Below, in pieces: positions 60,826-64,000 of a DNA stretch of 64,000 nucleotides. Position 1 is the stretch's first letter; the number at the start of each line of letters is the position of its first letter. Made by a program: the position numbers and the translations under genes. Source of the stretch: Pseudomonas canadensis. Its GTDB lineage: Bacteria > Pseudomonadota > Gammaproteobacteria > Pseudomonadales > Pseudomonadaceae. A model generated the notes under the pieces. It searched no databases. It had not been told where the DNA came from and was given only the letters and a program-made list of their open reading frames with translations. Location of the stretch: assembly GCF_000503215.1 (NCBI RefSeq), contig NZ_KI628539.1:900592-964591 (forward strand). The letters run 5' to 3'.

Positions 60826-61836
60826 ATGACTGCTGCCCTGCAAGGTTCTTTGATGGTCGACGTGGCTGGCACCTGGCTGACGGCCGAGGACCGCCATCTG
60901 CTGCGCCAGCCTGAAGTGGGCGGCCTGATCATTTTCGCGCGCAACATTGAGCATCCGCGCCAAGTGCGGGAATTGAGTGCAGCGATTCGCGCTGTGCGCC
61001 CGGACCTGCTGCTGGCCGTCGACCAGGAGGGCGGCCGCGTACAGCGCCTGCGCCAGGGTTTCGTGCGCTTGCCGGCCATGCGTGCCTTGGCGGATAACCC
61101 CAACGCCGAATACCTGGCCGAGCAGTGTGGCTGGATCATGGCGACTGAAGTGTTGGCCGTTGGCCTGGACCTGAGCTTCGCCCCGGTGCTGGACCTGGAC
61201 TACCAGCGCAGCGCGGTGGTCGGCACCCGATCCTTCGAAGGCGACCCCGAGCGCGCCGCGGTGCTGGCTGGTGCATTCATCCGCGGCATGAACAGCGCCG
61301 GCATGGCCGCCACTGGCAAGCACTTTCCCGGTCACGGTTGGGCTGAGGCCGATTCCCACGTCGCCATTCCCAATGATGAACGCAGCCTGGAACAGATTCG
61401 CGCCAATGACCTGGTGCCTTTCGCACGCCTGAGCAAGCAACTCGCGGCCGTGATGCCCGCGCACGTGATCTACCCGCACGTCGACGCCCAGCCAGCTGGG
61501 TTCTCGCGCCGCTGGCTGCAGGACATCCTGCGCGGTGAGTTGCAGTTCGATGGGGTGATTTTCAGCGATGATCTGTCGATGGCGGGTGCCCATGTGGTCG
61601 GTGATGCGGCCAGCCGGATTGAAGCGGCGCTGACGGCGGGTTGCGACATGGGGCTGGTGTGCAACGATCGTGCGGCGGCTGAGTTGGCGTTGACTGCCGC
61701 TCAGCGGATGAAGGTCACGCCATCGCCACGCATTGCGCGGATGCGTGGGCAGGCAATTGCTTCGACGGAATACAAGCAGGATCCGCGTTGGCTGGCGGCG
61801 CTGACGGCGTTGCGGGATGCTCAACTGATTGGCTGA
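60826..61836 (+). CDS. nagZ: Beta-N-acetylglucosaminidase NagZ (GH3)
   Basis: 336 residues with the family motifs LLLAVDQEGGRVQRL near residue 65, the KHFPGHGWAEADSHVA loop with the catalytic His and nearby Asp around 165-180, and the nucleophile region FSDDLSMAGA near 245. It removes N-acetylglucosamine from anhydro-muropeptides in the cytoplasm during cell-wall recycling, which also produces inducers of AmpC. AAGGAAGG precedes the ATG. Confidence 0.96.
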   Translation: MTAALQGSLMVDVAGTWLTAEDRHLLRQPEVGGLIIFARNIEHPRQVRELSAAIRAVRPDLLLAVDQEGGRVQRLRQGFVRLPAMRALADNPNAEYLAEQCGWIMATEVLAVGLDLSFAPVLDLDYQRSAVVGTRSFEGDPERAAVLAGAFIRGMNSAGMAATGKHFPGHGWAEADSHVAIPNDERSLEQIRANDLVPFARLSKQLAAVMPAHVIYPHVDAQPAGFSRRWLQDILRGELQFDGVIFSDDLSMAGAHVVGDAASRIEAALTAGCDMGLVCNDRAAAELALTAAQRMKVTPSPRIARMRGQAIASTEYKQDPRWLAALTALRDAQLIG

Positions 61837-61850
61837 ACACCGCGGCGCGG

Positions 61851-61936
61851 CCTTCGCGAGCGAGCCCGCTCCCACATTCGACCGAGTTCCAGCTTTGGAA
61901 TGCAGTCAAGTGTGGGAGCGGGCTTGCTCGCGAAGG
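61851..61936. repeat. REP doublet, GTGGGAGCGGGCTTGCTCGCGAAGG class, reversed arrangement
   Basis: CCTTCGCGAGCGAGCCCGCTCCCACA, about 34 bases, then TGTGGGAGCGGGCTTGCTCGCGAAGG. The GTGGGAGC ends face inward here, opposite to the element at 26.2 kb. It separates the convergent nagZ and helicase genes. Confidence 0.9.
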
Positions 61937-61947
61937 CAATCTAACAT

Positions 61948-64000
61948 TCAGCGCTTTTCCTGTTTGTTGGGCAACGGCGCAAACAACGCCTCAATATCCT
62001 CATTGCCCAACTGCCAGTCTCCGGTGGTACGCCCATCCAGCACGCCCGCTGCCAAGTCGGATTTTTCCTTCTGCAGGTGCTGGATTTTCTCTTCCACCGT
62101 GCCCCGGGCAATCATCTTGTAGACGAACACCGGCTTCTCTTGCCCGATGCGATAGGCACGGTCGGTGGCCTGGTTCTCCGTGGCCGGGTTCCACCAAGGA
62201 TCATAGTGGATCACCGTATCGGCCTCGGTCAGGTTCAGGCCAACACCGCCGGCCTTCAAGCTGATCAGAAAAATCTGCAGCTTGCCGCTCTGGAAGTCCT
62301 TCACCGGCGTGCGCCGATCCCGGGTCTGGCCGGTGAGCAGTGCGTAGGCCACGCCGCGTTTTTTCAGCTCGATTTCGATCAGGCTCAACATCGAGGTGAA
62401 CTGGGAAAACAGCAGGATCCGCCGACCCTCCTCAAACAGCTCCTCAAGCATTTCCATCAAGCTATCGAGTTTGCCTGAGCTGCTGCCACGGGCGGGCAGG
62501 GTCGCGTCGTTGACCAGCCGCAAATCGCAACACACTTGGCGTAACTTCAGCAGCGCCTCAAGGATGATGATCTGGCTGCGCGCTACGCCTTTGCGGGTGA
62601 TCTCGTCGCGGACTTTCTTGTCCATGGCCAGGCGCATGGTTTCGTACACGTCGCGCTGGGCTTCATTGAGGTCGACCCAGTGGATAATCTCGGTCTTGGG
62701 TGGCAACTCCGTCGCCACCTGTTCCTTGGTGCGGCGCAGCAGGAAAGGTTTTATCCGACCGTTGAGGTGTTGCAACCGCACATCACTGGCACGCTTTTCG
62801 ATGGGCACGCGGTAATCGCGGTTGAAGCTTTTTACATCACCGAGCCAGCCAGGCAGCAGGAAGTGAAACAACGACCACAACTCGCCCAGGTGGTTTTCCA
62901 GCGGCGTGCCACTCAGGCACAGGCGTTGGCGTGCGTTCAGCTCGCGTGCCGCCTGGGCCGCCTTGCTGGACGGGTTCTTGATGTATTGGGCTTCGTCGAG
63001 GATCAGTACATGCAAGGGCAGGGCGGCGAGTTGTTCGATGTCCTTGGGCAGCAGCGCATAGGTGGTCAGCAGCAGGTCATAGTCCGGCAGGTTGGCGAAA
63101 TGTTTCTTACGCCCTGCGCCATACAGCGCCAGCACCTTGAGTTGCGGTGTAAAGTGCGCCGCCTCATCCAGCCAGTTGGGAATCAGGCTGGTGGGCATCA
63201 CCACCATGCACGGCCGATCCAGGCGACCGGCGATTTTCTCAGTCAGAATATGCGCCAGGGTCTGTAGGGTTTTGCCTAGGCCCATGTCATCTGCAAGTAT
63301 GCCGCCGACATCCAGCTGACGCAGCGACTGCATCCAGCTCAAGCCTTCCAACTGGTAAGGGCGCAAGGTCGCGTTCAGCCCTTCAGGCGCTACACACGTG
63401 AAGTCCTTGATATCCCGCAGGCGCTGGGCAAAGTTGCGGATCTTCTCGCCACCTTCCCACTGCAGCGGCAGGTCTTCCAGCGGGTTAAGCCGGATTGCAT
63501 CGGCCTTGGCCAAGCGTAACGTGGTGGTGCCGGCTTCCTGTAGGTAAAACTCACCGAGGGTCGCCAGCACCGGTTTCAATCGGCCGTAGGGCAGCGCCAC
63601 TTGTATCGGGCCGTGACCATTTGGCAGGCCTGGGATGTTCACCAGAATCAGCTCATCATCACGGCGCCGCGCCAGCTTCTCCGGGTTGAGGATCTCGGTG
63701 TGGGAACGCATCAGGTTCAGCAGGATCGGCAACAGGCTCAGTCGCTCGCCGTTGACGATGATCCCCAACTCCAGATCGAACCAATCACGCTCCGGACCTT
63801 CGTCAACCGTGGCGTACCAGTCATCGACGGCGCTGAGGTCGAAGCCGAAATCATCATCGATCAGCAGCTCCCAACCCTCGGCTCGCAGTGTTGGCGTGGC
63901 ATTGAGGGTGAAGGTCAGCCAGGCACTGTCATTGACCATCTCAAACAGCTCGCCGGCGCTTTCCGGCAGTGCCTTGCTCTGGCGCGTGGCGATCTTGAAG
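61948..64000 (-). CDS. SNF2-family helicase (5' end beyond window)
   Basis: At least 684 residues; the frame stays open to position 64000, so the N-terminus is missing. Helicase motifs are in order: Walker A ADDMGLGKTLQTLAH, DEAQ box LDEAQYIKNPSS, motif III LSGTPLENHL, then the C-terminal RecA fold ILLFSQFTSM and the SNF2 motif VI region TENQATDRAYRIGQEKPVFVYKM. Bacterial SNF2 proteins of the RapA/HepA-like group remodel protein-nucleic-acid complexes; many carry an N-terminal SWIM zinc finger, which would lie outside the window. Confidence 0.92.
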   Translation of the reverse strand, partial: FKIATRQSKALPESAGELFEMVNDSAWLTFTLNATPTLRAEGWELLIDDDFGFDLSAVDDWYATVDEGPERDWFDLELGIIVNGERLSLLPILLNLMRSHTEILNPEKLARRRDDELILVNIPGLPNGHGPIQVALPYGRLKPVLATLGEFYLQEAGTTTLRLAKADAIRLNPLEDLPLQWEGGEKIRNFAQRLRDIKDFTCVAPEGLNATLRPYQLEGLSWMQSLRQLDVGGILADDMGLGKTLQTLAHILTEKIAGRLDRPCMVVMPTSLIPNWLDEAAHFTPQLKVLALYGAGRKKHFANLPDYDLLLTTYALLPKDIEQLAALPLHVLILDEAQYIKNPSSKAAQAARELNARQRLCLSGTPLENHLGELWSLFHFLLPGWLGDVKSFNRDYRVPIEKRASDVRLQHLNGRIKPFLLRRTKEQVATELPPKTEIIHWVDLNEAQRDVYETMRLAMDKKVRDEITRKGVARSQIIILEALLKLRQVCCDLRLVNDATLPARGSSSGKLDSLMEMLEELFEEGRRILLFSQFTSMLSLIEIELKKRGVAYALLTGQTRDRRTPVKDFQSGKLQIFLISLKAGGVGLNLTEADTVIHYDPWWNPATENQATDRAYRIGQEKPVFVYKMIARGTVEEKIQHLQKEKSDLAAGVLDGRTTGDWQLGNEDIEALFAPLPNKQEKR

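Overview
The window looks like ordinary chromosome from a high-GC fluorescent Pseudomonas (P. fluorescens group). Three things suggest this: the gene sets fadB-fadA-(DUF1653)-topA-...-sulA-lexA-psrA-nagZ and rnd-ycgL-hydroxyacid dehydrogenase-nitroreductase-ycgN, which I recall as conserved in Pseudomonas; the dense REP/REPIN-type palindromes (GTAGGAGC..., GTGGGAGC..., TGTGGTGAGCGGGCTTG...); and the content of the pob, pxp and cyn clusters. I see no rRNA, tRNA, CRISPR array, prophage, integrase, transposase or recognisable defence island. I did not find a large undescribed multi-gene system. The observations worth pursuing are mostly at the level of sites, repeats and single proteins.

Layout. 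0-6.7 kb: a metallo-beta-lactamase-fold/NAD(P)-binding pair with a divergent LysR, then 4-hydroxybenzoate catabolism (pobR, pobA) and a 14-helix MFS exporter. 6.8-10.6 kb: a secreted double-Cache protein, the cyanate detoxification cluster (cynTS with divergent cynR) and a PheC-type periplasmic dehydratase. 10.9-19.5 kb: a polyamine-type glutamine synthetase homologue, a methyltransferase, the rnd-ycgL group, a secreted protein that resembles a metallopeptidase but has lost HExxH, an SPOUT methyltransferase and YajD. 19.6-26.1 kb: a secreted ParB-like protein, a spermidine-synthase-like protein, a frameshifted cyclic-nucleotide-binding protein, oligopeptidase B, a YafJ amidotransferase and small membrane proteins. 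26.2-29.7 kb: LysR plus pxpABC (5-oxoprolinase). 29.8-35.1 kb: MoxR ATPase/VWA pair, DUF748 protein, cysK, lpxO. 35.3-42.6 kb: acnA, rlmM, tusA, MATE exporter, pdxB. 42.8-49.6 kb: ABC exporter, slt, uup, universal stress protein. 49.7-64 kb: beta-oxidation fadBA, topA, small conserved proteins, the SOS operon lexA-sulA divergent from psrA, nagZ, and an SNF2 helicase running off the right edge.

Regulatory logic can be read directly in the lexA/psrA intergenic region. lexA has two LexA boxes in tandem, and psrA has two PsrA operators that share one base. PsrA is the known repressor of fadBA in P. aeruginosa, and a weaker PsrA-like site lies upstream of fadB here. The same leader holds a convincing minus-strand small-RNA candidate with its own Rho-independent terminator.

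Fifteen REP-type elements or relics punctuate the intergenic spaces. They fall into four head-sequence classes. One element (58.4 kb) is flanked on both sides by short tandem repeats derived from its own head. Another (39.6 kb) supplies the stop codon of the adjacent MATE gene. Functional assignments rest on motifs and remembered family similarity; no database search was run. Start sites were re-chosen where a ribosome-binding site or family length favoured an internal codon.
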